Shown here piece by piece: positions 10,091-21,395 of a DNA stretch of 64,000 bases. Both the position numbers and the translations under genes were made by a program. This stretch comes from Taudactylus pleione (lineage: Eukaryota > Chordata > Amphibia > Anura > Myobatrachidae): NCBI GenBank assembly GCA_031769625.1, contig JAUIMM010000040.1:13212501-13276500 (forward strand), written 5' to 3'. The notes under the pieces are model-generated. The model made no database searches and was not told the DNA's origin. It worked only from the letters and a program-made list of their open reading frames with translations. Position 1 is the stretch's first letter. Every line of letters begins with the position of its first letter.

Positions 10091-10509
10091 TGTAATATTG
10101 TGTAAAGTTTCTGTCTGATATGGCCATTTTTAACAAAACATGTTTTTTCTAAATCCAATCACAATGTGTGTGGTATATTTAGAACATTTATATATAAAGC
10201 TAGTTGTACATTCTAAAACTTGAAGAATGACTGTGCTTATGGCTACACTACCTTCCTCTAGCTGGATCTGAGCTTGCCTCTCACCTGTCCAATCAGGTAT
10301 GTGGAAAAAGAGGTAGCTTTTGTTCTGATGGGACATGATAGAGACAAATATAGATGACCTGAGTGAACAAAAGTTCCAGATGTCGTTGAAAACTATTAAT
10401 CTATCTCAGACAGGGAAGGGGGGGCACCAACACTGCCCCGTAGCACCTGTATTTGGTATGCAGGATGCCTGGAATGACACCTTGCAGCCTAGAGAACCAC
10501 AGCCTAGAA

Positions 10510-10714
10510 CAGGGGTAGCCAACCCTGGTCATTTGAGCTACCAACAGTGTATATTTTCCAGGTCTCTTCACAGAATCACAAGTGAAATAATTAGCTTCAC
10601 CTGTGGATCTTTTCAAATGTGTGAGTGAGTAATGAATACACCTGTGCACCAGCTAGGTGAGCTGGAAAACGTGAACTGTTGGTAGCTCTCAAGGACTGAG
10701 GTTGGATACCCCTG
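10510..10714. mobile_element. hAT-type MITE with 8-bp duplication GCCTAGAA
   Basis: GCCTAGAA stands at 10502-10509 and again at 10715-10722. The element ends are CAGGGGTAGCCAACC and, reversed, CAGGGGTATCCAACC, the CAG-type hAT terminus. The inside carries TCACAGAATCACAAGTGA and GAATACACCTGTGCACC, shared with the elements at 51186-51343 and 54922-55124, whose terminal repeats differ. Confidence 0.85.
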
Positions 10715-10722
10715 GCCTAGAA

Positions 10723-11364
10723 CATTCTTAGGATGCACGGGCACTCAGTTTCTCCCTGGTCCCAGCGGAAATCCACCGTAGAGATGTCCGGAACATTCTT
10801 AGGATGTTAAACTTATCTCTGCCCCCTAGTTGTGACCTCATTATGTCACATGTTATGGGGCAGCACTGTCCGCATCTTTGCCCCTACTACAGCCCGGATT
10901 CATCTAAATCTCTATCTACATTGCAGTACTTTGAAGATCAAAGAAAGAAAATGTGTACTCTATACTGCACATGCTATGTAAATACAGCAGTACATTTCTT
11001 GATTGGGTGTAAATCCAAAATAAATGTTACATCAAAATAGCAACATTCACTTTTTAAATAAGAATAATACAAGTAATTACCTCTTGCATCCCTCTGGGTT
11101 TAAATATAGTTTAAAGTGTTAAATATTTATTCTTGTGTTTTACAATGTAAAATAAAGGATACAATGTTGCAATTAGTTAATTCCAAACAGTTTTAAATTA
11201 CAGTTGTTTAGAGGATTTAAGTGCGGAGTAAACATACTCTTAAACAGGGGTTCTCGTCCACTATCCTCAATTACCAGGAACAGTTCTTGCATTGATTTCT
11301 GTCTGTGGAAGAAGGAAAAATAATTGCTGACCCAACCAAATAGATTATCTCACCTGTGCATGTT
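10723..11364. other. Intergenic, unassigned
   Basis: AT-rich sequence. At about 11243-11262 a fragment GGGGTTCTCGTCCACTATCC resembles the end of a hAT MITE of the kind seen at 54922. No gene signal found. Confidence 0.3.
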
Positions 11365-11935
11365 CCGGTCAAGATGCCAGCGGACGGGATACCGACGCCC
11401 ATCAGAATGCCGATGCCGGCATCTCAAAGGTATCAAAATACCGATATCAGCATCCCGAAGGTAAGTTTTTTATGGTTAGGCTTAGGGTTAGGCCGGGGTT
11501 AGGGTTAGGCATCGGCCGGGAAAAGTTAGGGTTAGGCTGTGGGGAGGGGTGGTTAGGGTTAGGCTGTGGGGAGGGGTGGTTAGGGTTAGGCACCGCTCGA
11601 GGAGGGTTAGGTTTTGGGTGCGGTTAGGGTTAGGCATTGACTGGGGAGAGTTAGGGTAAGGCTGCGGGGAGGGGTGGTTAGGGTTTGGCAACACCAAGGG
11701 AGGTTAGGTTTAGGCACCACCGGGGGGAGGTTAGGTTTAGGCACCACCTGGGGGAGGTTAGGGTTAGGCACCACCTGGGGGAGGTTAGGGTTAGGCACCA
11801 CTGGTGGTGGGTTACGGGGGGGGGGGAGAGGAGGAGGGTTAGGTTACTTACCTGCCCTTGTTGGGATCTTAACCATCGGGATGTCGCTGTCAGTCTTCTG
11901 ACTGCCGGAATCCCGTCCGATGGTATATCATACTG
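11365..11935. repeat. Telomere-like TTAGG repeat element, copy B (largest)
   Basis: A left end rich in GGGATACCGACG and GATGCCGGCATC words leads into about 370 bp of tandem (G)GTTAGGGTTAGGCACC(A/G)CC units, then a right end with GTTGGGATCTTAACCATCGGGATG and GCCGGAATCCCGTCC. Unit length drifts around 29-45 bp. Four open frames (64-83 codons) on both strands are periodic translations of the array. Confidence 0.7.
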
Positions 11936-12101
11936 ATTTCCTCAAAACATAACCTGTTGGTGGTACTTGAGGGTTAGGGTTAAGAATCCCATCTCTAGTA
12001 CATTGTCCCTGCAACAAATTAATTTACATATTTTTGCAAGTCAAAAAACAAAAATTTTATTTCATGAGTTTGAAACACTACAAAAGATATTTATAGTGTT
12101 A

Positions 12102-12432
12102 TGCTGTGTACAAACTCGTCGATATATCACTTGTTTTATCAACAAACAATATATCGCGAGTGTATCGGCTGGTGTGTACATCCATGCAGATATACCAGTG
12201 CATCTTCATGTGTGTACAGGCGACCCGCCAACAGCCCATAGTCCATACTGTACACTGGCTACAGGGACCACCGACATTGACATCTCAACCGAGTAGGCAT
12301 ATTTAAATGCACACCCAGTTGTAATGTCGGCCCAGACACATCGAGCGGCAGAATGGTGTGTATAGTTTATCAATCGGTGCTCAGACTGTTTATCGGTATG
12401 GTGACAGGTCCGTCGTCCTAGTTTGTACCCAG
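12102..12432 (+). mobile_element. MITE family with CGACCCGCC core, copy B
   Basis: TGTTA flanks both sides (12097-12101 and 12433-12437). The ends are GCTGTGTACAAACTC and GTTTGTACCCAG. The body carries ATCCATGCAGATATACC, GGCGACCCGCC, CAGGGACCACCGACATTGACATC and ACACATCGAGCGGCA, in the same order as at 6785-7143. Confidence 0.65.
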
Positions 12433-12439
12433 TGTTAGA

Positions 12440-14211
12440 CCTAAAGTAATTGTATTTTGTTTATTTTAGATTTTTTACCATGCCTATAACATGTTCAACA
12501 TTTGAAACTTTGGTTTATGTATACTTTATATAGAGATGTGCTTAGAAACTTTTAAAATAAAATGTAAATAGTATATATTTTATATATTTTATTTTGTTTC
12601 CTAAATTGGTAGCAAACGCTACCAATTATATAGTTTTACTTTTTTGACATTTTTTTTTTAACTTTACTATTTTTGCAACGGCGCATACTGGAAAATGCAA
12701 CCCTATAATAGCATATGACTTATACTGTACATGAATTAACTATACTGTACCCAATTAAACCTCATTCAAGGAAAAAAAATATCACATATCGCAAATAGTG
12801 ACTTCATATAGGTAACATTATTTGCATTTATATTAATGTCTGTATGTAATGATAAAAGTGTATAACATTTTTAGTAGTTTGGAGGAAAACTTTCAAAAGT
12901 ATGCATCTACTAATTTCTCTAAATGGTATTATATAAGGATTAAAAACACAAAAATTTAAGGGTCTAAAATGTAGTATTGATTTTTTTATTTCTATATATA
13001 GATCTTAAAAAAATAAAGTGTGTGATCTTATTTTGTCTATTAAAGACTTTGCAGTAAAGTAATCTTATAATATAAATAGTGATGTATGATTTATTTACTT
13101 TTATTATTTTTTTCTCTTTTCAATTTAAGTAGGCTTATGTATGTGACGGAATGACAATTAATAGATGTAATATGCCATTTTTTTTGGTATTTGACAGTAT
13201 TGTTGTTAATGTAAAATATACAGCAATATTTAATGAAAATCATACCAAAAAAATAAAATGTATTTCCTTTCACTAAGTCTGATCTATGGTTTAGTTGTCT
13301 CAGCGTTCTTTAATAGTATAAAATAATTAATAAAAATATAATAATATCTCTAACCTAAGTATAGGTTATACACAAAACCCAAGTATGAACGAATTACAAC
13401 AGATTTAAGTTTGGACCAGAATATAGAATTTTAATAAGTGATCTGCACATTTGAATACACATCAAGAGCTTGATTCAGAATTGGTTGCAGTGTCAATATC
13501 GGATGCAAGTGGCAAATGTTTTCAGTCGCACTGCACAAGCGTCCGATGGTTAGCAGAACAAAGTTGGACACAGAGAGTGGAAATTTCAGTGGAAAATCCT
13601 GGGAGGTAACAGTGGGCTGACCTACCAGACGTGGACCTGGTGCACAATCTGACTGTCCCTGCGCCACGGAGGCGTGCCCAAAAAGTGTGTGTGGCCTAAA
13701 ATAAAGGGGCGTGGCTTTGCGGTGGATCCCCATTACTTCACTCCGGGGGCAAGGAGATGCTGGGCTGCCCCCTTGAGACTGGGCTGTCAGCACTGTTGGC
13801 TCCTCTTCTATGACAGGAGTCAGGTGTTGCAGGAGACTGTCACGCAGCACCCGGGTCCTGACACTGCAGAGGAGACAGTATTTTGGTGTATACCCGTTCG
13901 AGGGTGACACCTTGGTGCGGCCCATACCCCCTCATGATGCCACTGGTGAGGGGGCAGAGACATATATAAAGAGAAGCACCTATGGGTAAAGAGACAGATG
14001 CACATATGGGGAGGGGGCAAAGGCACAAATGGAGGTGAGCAGAGGTGCACATGGAGAGGAGGCAGAGGAAATAATGGAGGGGCAGAGGCTGGAATGGTAA
14101 AGAACACAGTGGGACAGTTTGTATAGAAAAGAAGGGTAATGACACACATGGGGAATTTTTAGTACCTCTGTGCATCGAAGCTGCAGTCAGAACTCACATT
14201 TCCATGACCCA
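12440..14211. other. AT-rich intergenic DNA and repeat fragments
   Basis: From 12440 to 13430 the sequence is strongly AT-rich with no gene signal. From 13460 a block starting CTTGATTCAGAATTGG resembles the TTCAGA-ended family; GC-rich sequence follows to about 13940, then low-complexity GGGGCAGAGG-type repeats to 14130. The open frames here (up to 164 codons) lack any domain and I do not count them as genes. Confidence 0.35.
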
Positions 14212-14219
14212 TTTACAGC

Positions 14220-15432
14220 CAGGGGTTAAAGTGGGCCGGAATGGGGCGGAACTGCGTTCTGTCACTTCAATTTGGAGATGGAACCAGTTCCGCCTCCTCT
14301 GACCCAGCTTCAGCCCGGCGCCGCAGGGAGGCTCCATTTTCTGGGCGCCTGCTGAGATTTTGTTACCAGCGGGCACCCGTCTCCCTCCTCGCAGGACCAG
14401 CACTATGGGAGAGACATCATGATGTCTCTCCCATAGCTCAGCAGAGCAGCCAGGTGGACCGGAGTCAGTGGACGCAGGATCGGGGCTTAAGGTAATTTTT
14501 TTTTTTCTTTGGGGGGGGGTTTGTGTAAGCGGCTTCATATTGGAGACATAACTTCTGGGGACATTTACTCAGAAGCATTACTATTGGGGGCACTACTACT
14601 GCAGGCACTACTACTGAGGGAATTACTAATGGAGGCATTTACTCAGGGGCATTACTAATGTGGGCATTTACTCAGGGGTCATTACTACAGGGGGCACCAC
14701 TTCTGGGGGCACTGCATAAGGGGCACCACTACTCTGGACACTGAATAATGGGCACTGCATAAGGGGCACCACTACTGGGGACACTGAATAATGGGCACTA
14801 CCACTACTGGGAGAACTGCATAAGAAGCACCACTACTCTGGACACTGAATAATGGGCACTGCATAAGGGGCACTATCAGTACTGGGGGCACTGCATAAGG
14901 TGCTCTGCCACTACTGGGGGAATTGCATAAGAGGCACAACTACTGGGGGCACTGCCACTACTAGGGTCACTGCATAAGGGGCACTACCACTACTGTGGGC
15001 ACTGAATAAGGGGCACTACCACTACTGTGTGCACTGCAATAGGCATTCAATAAATGGCACTACTGCTATGGGCATTATGTGTAAGGGGCACTACTGCTGT
15101 GGGCATTGTATAAGGGGCACTTCTATTGTGGGTATTGTGTGTATTAGGGGTACTACTACTGTGGGCATTGTGTATAAGGGGCACAAATGTGGGCATTGTG
15201 TTAAAGGGTCACTGCTGTGTGTCATACATGAATAAGGGACACTCCTATATAGTGTAATGTGAATCAGGGGTGAATCAAGATTGTGCTACTGTGTGATGTA
15301 ATTAGAATTGGGAATACTATTGTGTGACCAGGCCCTTTTTAAGGCACGGGCTGTCCCTTTTTAAAAAAAAAAAAAAAGGCAGAGGGGGGGGGGGTGAGTT
15401 CCACCACTTCTCTAGGACCACTTTAAGCACTG
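14220..15432. mobile_element. 1.2-kb non-autonomous hAT element carrying a minisatellite
   Basis: The 8-bp sequence TTTACAGC at 14212-14219 is repeated exactly at 15433-15440. The ends are CAGGGGTTAAAGTGGGCC and, reversed, CAGTGCTTAAAGTGGTCC, a CAG-type hAT inverted repeat. The first 280 bp contain a palindrome TATGGGAGAGACATCATGATGTCTCTCCCATA. From about 14560 to 15240 lies a degenerate minisatellite. A poly(A) and a poly(G) run precede the right end. No transposase is present. Confidence 0.85.
14560..15240. repeat. Degenerate GGGGCACTACTACTG minisatellite inside the hAT element
   Basis: Variants of GGGGCACTACCACTACTGGGGGCACTGCATAA recur roughly every 30-45 bp for almost 700 bp, drifting toward GGGCATTGTGTATAAGG at the right end. 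The 68-codon open frame at 15029 is a read-through of this repeat. Confidence 0.8.
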
Positions 15433-15440
15433 TTTACAGC

Positions 15441-15969
15441 TATAGATAAAAGGTAGTTTGCAGTCAGCACTATGCCCAACAATGGAAGCAGAGGGGAGGA
15501 GAGGAAGTGAGGAGAGCTGGTGGCAATGGAGAGCCTCAGGGGGGCCTACCTGAGAGAGGGGGCCAGTGCTCTTGCCTTCATCAGTCTAACTATGGGACTT
15601 TACAGGAGCCGCGCATCCACAACAGATGCATGTTAGACGTCGCACCTCCTAGTGCCCAGTGACTACTAGCAGTAAACAGAGGCAGTATGATAACGCCTCT
15701 AACACTGTGGGCCCTCCTGTAGAGCCAGGACAGGTATATTAGTACCGGCTGTGCCCCCCTGATGGCGGCCCTGCTTCTGGAATTTGTCATGCAACTGACT
15801 TGAATAGAAATATTTAGGCAGAAAGTACAAACAATTGTTGCCTGCAGTTTCAAAATACTATCAATTTGCTATGCTTTCTTTACCCATTTATTTCAGTCCT
15901 GAACTCTGTAATCTATCATTTATGCTTTATCAAAACAGGGCTCACAGTCCACCAACAAACCCCATAAAA
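15441..15969. other. Intergenic, repeat-derived, unassigned
   Basis: Contains GGAGGAGAGGAAGTGAGGAGAG-like purine repeats and a GC-rich block near 15560-15780. No recognisable gene or element end. Confidence 0.3.
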
Positions 15970-16150
15970 CAGTGGCTATAAAAAGTACTGGAATTTTCTC
16001 TTACGTCGAGGAATTTAAAATGGGTTTATTCAAAATATTGTACTACAGAAGATGTAAAAAAATACCTGAAAATATTTTAAACCAATTAAAAAAGACAATA
16101 CATTCTTCACATAAGTATTCACCCTTTTACCATGATACAACTAGGCTTAA

Positions 16151-16468
16151 TACTGGGTACACACCTGGGTGACATATCTGCTGACCCAGGGACCTGCAGA
16201 CTGGGCCACCGATTAGTAAAACAATTCACACTTACCAATTTGCCACTCGATGTGTCTGGACTGACATCACAACTGGGAGGGAATCTAAATTTGCCCATGA
16301 AGTTGAGATGTCAGTAACCGGCGGCAAGTGTACAGGCAGTTGGTGGGTTGCCCGTGAACACAACCAGGTGTGCTGATATATCTGCAAGACATATCGTCTG
16401 TACACACCCGCAGATGCACTAAAATTCGTTGACTGATTGAACAACTTAACGCATAGTTTGCACCCAGC
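16151..16468 (-). mobile_element. MITE family with CGACCCGCC core, copy C, TTAA target site
   Basis: TTAA stands at 16147-16150 and 16469-16472. The ends are CTGGGTACACACC and GTTTGCACCCAG. The body is the reverse complement of the copies at 6785 and 12102 (GATGTGTCTGGACTGACATCACA, GGGTTGCCCGTG, GATATATCTGC). The TTAA duplication points to a piggyBac-type mover, although copy B has TGTTA instead. Confidence 0.7.
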
Positions 16469-16475
16469 TTAAATG

Positions 16476-16985
16476 GGATGTAGTCAGCATCCTGCCTATC
16501 AGAATCCTCACAGATTGTGGAGGTAAGCATTAGGGTTAGGGGGATGCTTAGGGTTAGGATTAGGGGGAGGGTTAAGGTTGGGCAGTAGTGGGGAAGGGTT
16601 AGGCTATAGAAGGTGAGAATTATGGTTAGGCTGTGAGACCGGAGTGTTAGTTTAGGCTGCAATAGGTGTGGGTTGGGGTTAGGTGGGGGTTAGTGCTAGG
16701 GTAAGGGTTACATGCGACCTGTGCCATGGCACTGGGCACCACTGGGGCATCTCTTCCCTGCCCCTTACCCTTGAGGCCATGGTCCTTTTTCAGGTGCACT
16801 ATCTTATGTCCTTATTTAAAAAATGGGGGGGGGGGGTGCCAATGCTCTCTCTGGCACAGGGCACCAAAAAGTCTAGTTACGGCTGTGGGATACAGAAATC
16901 TGTAGAGATTCTGACTGTCAGGGTACCACTGTCGGTATTCTGCGGGTTGGGTATGGGATCCTGAAGGTCGGATCCCGTACCCAAC
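16476..16985. repeat. Telomere-like TTAGG repeat element, copy C, with an internal insertion
   Basis: The left part (GTAGTCAGCATCCTGCC then GGTTAGGGTTAGG-type units to about 16700) and the right part (ATTCTGACTGTCAGGGTACCACTGTCGG and GGATCCCGTACCC) match the family at 11365-11935. Between about 16705 and 16885 is a different repeat bounded by CATGGCACTGGGCACC and GGGCACCAAAAAGTCTAG, related to 22520-22810. Confidence 0.6.
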
Positions 16986-17170
16986 TGGCTTAAAATTAGC
17001 CCTGTTACAATCAGTTGTCTAATTAGTATTTGATTGCAGCTCACCCGTATACAAATGTTTTATCTGATTAGATTTATATCCCATCAGGGCAATGATAGAA
17101 AACATAATGGCAAATACCACATTAGAGGCATTTTACTAAACAAGGACTTTTTTTTGGCAGATTCATATTA

Positions 17171-19851
17171 ATTACATTAATAAATAATACTATTGCATGA
17201 GTGTATAAAATGTGGATAGTTATGGCTTTTTCATTCTATAATGTGTGGGCCTCTCTGGCTTTATATTGGTGGGATTCCGAAGCTTTAACAAACTGGATTT
17301 ATTATCACCAAGTCTTTGTGTACCAGTCAGTATCACCCGCAGTGCTTAGCAATCGTTACAACAGACTATTCACAAGAGCACAACAGCAGCAGTGCAGGCA
17401 GTAGTCTAGCTCTATAAAATACTCAAATGCAGATAATATATCGTGTTTTAAGATTACATTCTCTTTTTTTTTTAATTCCCGGGATGTTACTGGAGAAGAG
17501 GACTAACCTGCGCCAAGGGTAAGGTGATTATTTTATTTTTTAAATCCAAACAGTGGTATTCTACTTGACAAGAGGACCAAACACCAGGGACAAGGTGAGT
17601 GTAGTGTGAGTGTATGCAATAAAATTTTACTTTCAACGGTGTGTGTGTACTGTCTTTATTTTAATATTTCCATTACAGGTTGAATATAGGTATCAGCGGC
17701 CCCTTAATGCCCCGCATGCTGGTACTTGTGCTTCTCCAAGTACCAGCATGCAGGGGAGGCTTGCTGGGATCTATAGTCCCCATGTAAAAGAAAATATCAG
17801 TTGTATTCTATATTTTACACCTATCAACCTGGCAGGCACCGACCAGGGTTGTAAAAGATAGCCCCAGGCTTCAGCCCAGGTCTGGTGTTACCTGTAGAGG
17901 GTGACCTCTTAATTGGGGGGTCCCCACTTCCACAGGAATCCCTGGCCTGGGCTGACTAGTGTGGTATGCTGAATGCCGTAAAGCGACTCCCCCTGCTGTT
18001 TCAATGCACCCCACTAGTAAGAGCCTTTATTGTTTTTCACCAATATTTTCACAACCAGGATCGGCTCACACAGCCCAGTGCTGGTTGCACTTTTAGGGGA
18101 CCCACGTCATTTTTTTTATTCTTTATTTTAACACAAAAACTATGCTAAAATAAGCAGCATGTAGCCAGTCTTTTATGGGATGTTGTGTTTGATTTTGTAT
18201 TTGATTTTATAGATGAGCTATGAACCATGCTAAAATCACCAGCAAGAAGCTGGTCTAATGTTTTGGGATGTTGTGTTCGATTTTGTGTTCGATTTCAATT
18301 CAAATATTAGTAAATCAGGGGATCCTATATTGGTCTATGTAAAAGTACCAGTGTTTAGATGATATTTGATTTTGAAGGGGATTTGGTTATATACGATTTC
18401 ACATTCGATTGTGACGTTCGTAAATCTCTGATGATCAAAATCCAATGCAAATCAAATACAAAATTATCAGAATGTAAAATCAAATAAAGTCTAACTTTTA
18501 TAAAATATTCCCCCTAGTACTGAGCGCATTGATGGATAAGGTGAAAACTGGAGTTTAAAAATATGTACGATGCTGAGGTTGGCCACCAGGTGGAGCTCAC
18601 ACAAGATTAGGTCACATATACTAGAAATAAATAGTGCTGATGGCATGATATATAGCTCATGTTAGTCACACTGTTTATTACTAATGCATTTAATTAATTT
18701 GAAAACAAAAACAAAAAACAGTGTTCAATGAAACAGTGCTCAATCCCCCCCCCACCCCAACAAATTGGCATAAACAAGCAATCACATAATCCGTCATTAG
18801 TATTTTTGACGGGCACTGTCCTCTGCATTTATTCTGGAAGGTGGGGTTTCCTTGATAGCAATATCAAATACTGTACTGTTTTACTACCCTCTTTGTTAGA
18901 TAGCGTACATAGAACCTTGAAAAAAATTTATATGACTGTGCTCATGATAATTAAATCATATTACTCCTAATATTGTAATACATTTTTAGATTTTTTGTTT
19001 GTTAACAGTTTTGAATGTTATAATTGTCAGCAGTTGAGTCTCCTGCTCAACTGTGGTGTCTCCTGCTCAACTGTGGTGCCGCCTACTCCTTTCTGGTGGG
19101 CCTGCCTTCCTCTTAATACGTGGTGCCGGCGTCATCCTCCCTCCAAGGTACAGCCTCCACCCAGCAACTGGTAAGTTTGAAGGGTAGGGCACCAAAATTA
19201 AATTATATCTTGCCCCCCTAAACATAAAACAGTTCTGATGCCCCTGGGCTGTCTCCTCCTTAGGTTGCTCCACCTACATTGCAATTGGGGTTCATATTTT
19301 GAAATGTAACGTGCAATATGTTGTAAAATAAGTGATTTGACTCAAGTATCTGTACTCACCTTGTTTATTGCTCCTATAAAAAGATGTTAAAAAAAATGGC
19401 ACCCCCTTGTTTTGTATTTAATCATTTTATACACTTTGTTTGTATCTAATTGATAGAATATCTTAGCTTAAAGCTAGCTGACGGGCCCCCTCACCTCTGT
19501 CTGAGACAGGCAGCTGCCAGCTGTCTCTGTCTCTCTCACTGTTTGGTAGTTCCTCCTCCTGGCATTGCGGTGCACAGCTGAGGCAGCTCCTCTTCTTGGG
19601 TACAGGACACCACACACACAGAGCAGGTGTGCACATGCCATGAGACATAATCACGTACGTTGAGTGTGTAAACTGCCGACCTACATGCTATTGCTGGCAG
19701 TGGCATTGCTTATAACAACTTAACAAGGCAGGGGAATGAATTAGCTCCTCAACTCAGGGGCGGGCCATGCCGAGCAATGAAATCAGTTCCTGACCAGGGG
19801 GCCGCGGACATAAATGACAATTTAAATTCAGGCGAGTCAATGATCTGGCTA
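17171..19851. other. Intergenic, unassigned; short palindromes and AT-rich DNA
   Basis: At 17709-17756 GCATGCTGGTACTTG and CAAGTACCAGCATGC form a hairpin. From 18170 to 18490 the sequence is rich in GATTTTGTATTTGATT words and probably an old palindromic repeat. From 19030 to 19280 and 19480 to 19660 are GC-richer repeat fragments. No exon or transposase was recognised. Confidence 0.3.
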
Positions 19852-20235
19852 ATGGGAGGTCCGGAGTACAAATTACCTGGGCCCGGGCTTGCTGCAGGGG
19901 CCCAGCGGGGACCCAGGTCCGGCACCGCTCCCTCTCCCTCTTAAGTCACAGCAGCCCAGCAAATGCTGCTGTATGCTGGGCTGCACTGGGAGACTGCTCG
20001 TGGCTGCTAAAGCAGCAGCTGGAGCAGTCTCTTATGCCTATGGGGGGAGCAATAATGCTGATCGTGCCCCCCCATTGGCTGTGCGCTGGGCTGAGGGGAA
20101 CACAGCGCCCTCCTCCCCAGCGCACAACGCCGCTTCAATAATATTTTTTTCTAAGAGGCGTGGACTCACCTCTCGCAATTAGGCCACACCCCCTGTCACC
20201 TGGGCCCGGATCAGCTCTCGTTGGCCCTGGGCAAG
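19852..20235 (+). repeat. GC-rich dispersed repeat (ACCTGGGCCCGGGCTT family), copy 2
   Basis: Same order of blocks as 7846-8215, including GGGCCCGGGCTTGCTGC, CAGCAGCCCAGCA, GGGAGACTGCTCGTGGCTGC and CAATTAGGCCACACC. The 97-codon open frame at 19889 falls inside this non-coding repeat. Confidence 0.65.
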
Positions 20236-21390
20236 GTATATGCTGTCCCAAGTTCAGTGGCATAACTATGGATTTTGGAGCCCAGGGCAAATTTAAAAAT
20301 GACACTGACGTGGGAGGCTAGTAGTGATCTGTACATGAAAAACCACCTGTACATCTGCACTGATGGCACTACCCAAGATATTATTAATTTTTAGCTATAT
20401 ATTAGTTACATCATTTATTATTCCAACCATTTACTTTCTGCAAAAATTCATAAGAGGGTCTGCTTCATAGTTGCAGGCTTTGCTGATGTTTTCGCAGTTG
20501 AGAGATAATCTGTACATGCATCTAACTCGCAATGCGCATGCATCAAGGTACATTACTGTAGTCGCTCACAGCAACTTTTTACTCGCAGTGTGATTGACAA
20601 ACAAGGGAGCGTTTGTGGGAGATAACGGAGCATGGCGGCAAAGAACGCAGGCGTTGTGTTCCAGGGGCTTGTCATATCTTCTGTCTGCAATCCTGCACAC
20701 AAGAAAAATGGTTGACCACAGGGCTACTCAGAAGACAGATAATTGAAGGATTTGCGACCAGTATTGCGTCTTCATAGTTTTTAGAGTTTGCTGAATATTG
20801 GGCGGCCCCATCAGGGACTTAATGAATAGACATCCTACTAAAAAAAAACATGTGGAAACTAGTATTTACATTTGTAACAAGCCCATAATGGTTCTTGAAT
20901 AGGCCCCTAAGGTTGCTATGGAAATCTGAACTTCCTGTTTGATCATGGCCTGTAAGCACTGGGTAAGTAGTATTTCCCTTGATTGCATGGCCAGAAATTG
21001 ACTCTCTTCTTACTTTCAGTTTGTGTCTGCTCATAATACCAAAAATGGCTTCTACCAATATATTGCTATAGTATTCGGAGAAAAGAATTATTACTTACAC
21101 AGTGAGCCCTGCAACAGTAAATGATATTCCATGTTGCCATGGCTCCCAGTCCCATTTTATAACAATATTTCTATCTAATATAGCTTAATTCATGTGCCTA
21201 AAAAAGTACAGTTGCTATATAAACTTAGAATTATCCTGTAATATGTTAGTTGAATTGGTAACAGCAATGAATATTACTTGATTATTCCAGATACCATTTC
21301 AATTCAAAACTGCTGTTTATCTCCTTTGGAACCAGGGTCTTTATTTATAATTTAGTTTCATTTCTGCTTTTGCTATTTTTTCGTTCTTCA
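20236..21390. other. Intergenic, unassigned
   Basis: Starts with a common repeat word (AGTGGCATAACTATGG) near 20260 and holds GC-rich repeat sequence with CGCAATGCGCATGCATC near 20530. The remainder is AT-rich without gene signals. Confidence 0.3.
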
Positions 21391-21395
21391 ACTAC

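Larger units (their letters stand above)
15970..17170. mobile_element. Tc1-like element remnant with two later insertions
   Basis: The left end CAGTGGCTATAAAAAGTACTGG is a Tc1-type terminus. Non-coding Tc1-like sequence follows to 16146, then a MITE (16151-16468) and a telomere-like element (16476-16985) interrupt it. From about 16995 it appears to resume with TTACAATCAGTTGTCTAATTAG and further AT-rich sequence. The right terminus is not clear. A similar Tc1 end occurs at 52410. Confidence 0.5.

Noticed and set aside
11488..11936. Several 64-83 codon open frames on both strands
   Set aside because: They are read-throughs of TTAGG-type repeats with repeating peptide units.
13431..13925. 164-codon minus-strand open frame
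   Set aside because: No recognisable domain; it crosses repeat-derived GC-rich sequence and is overlapped by other frames of similar length.
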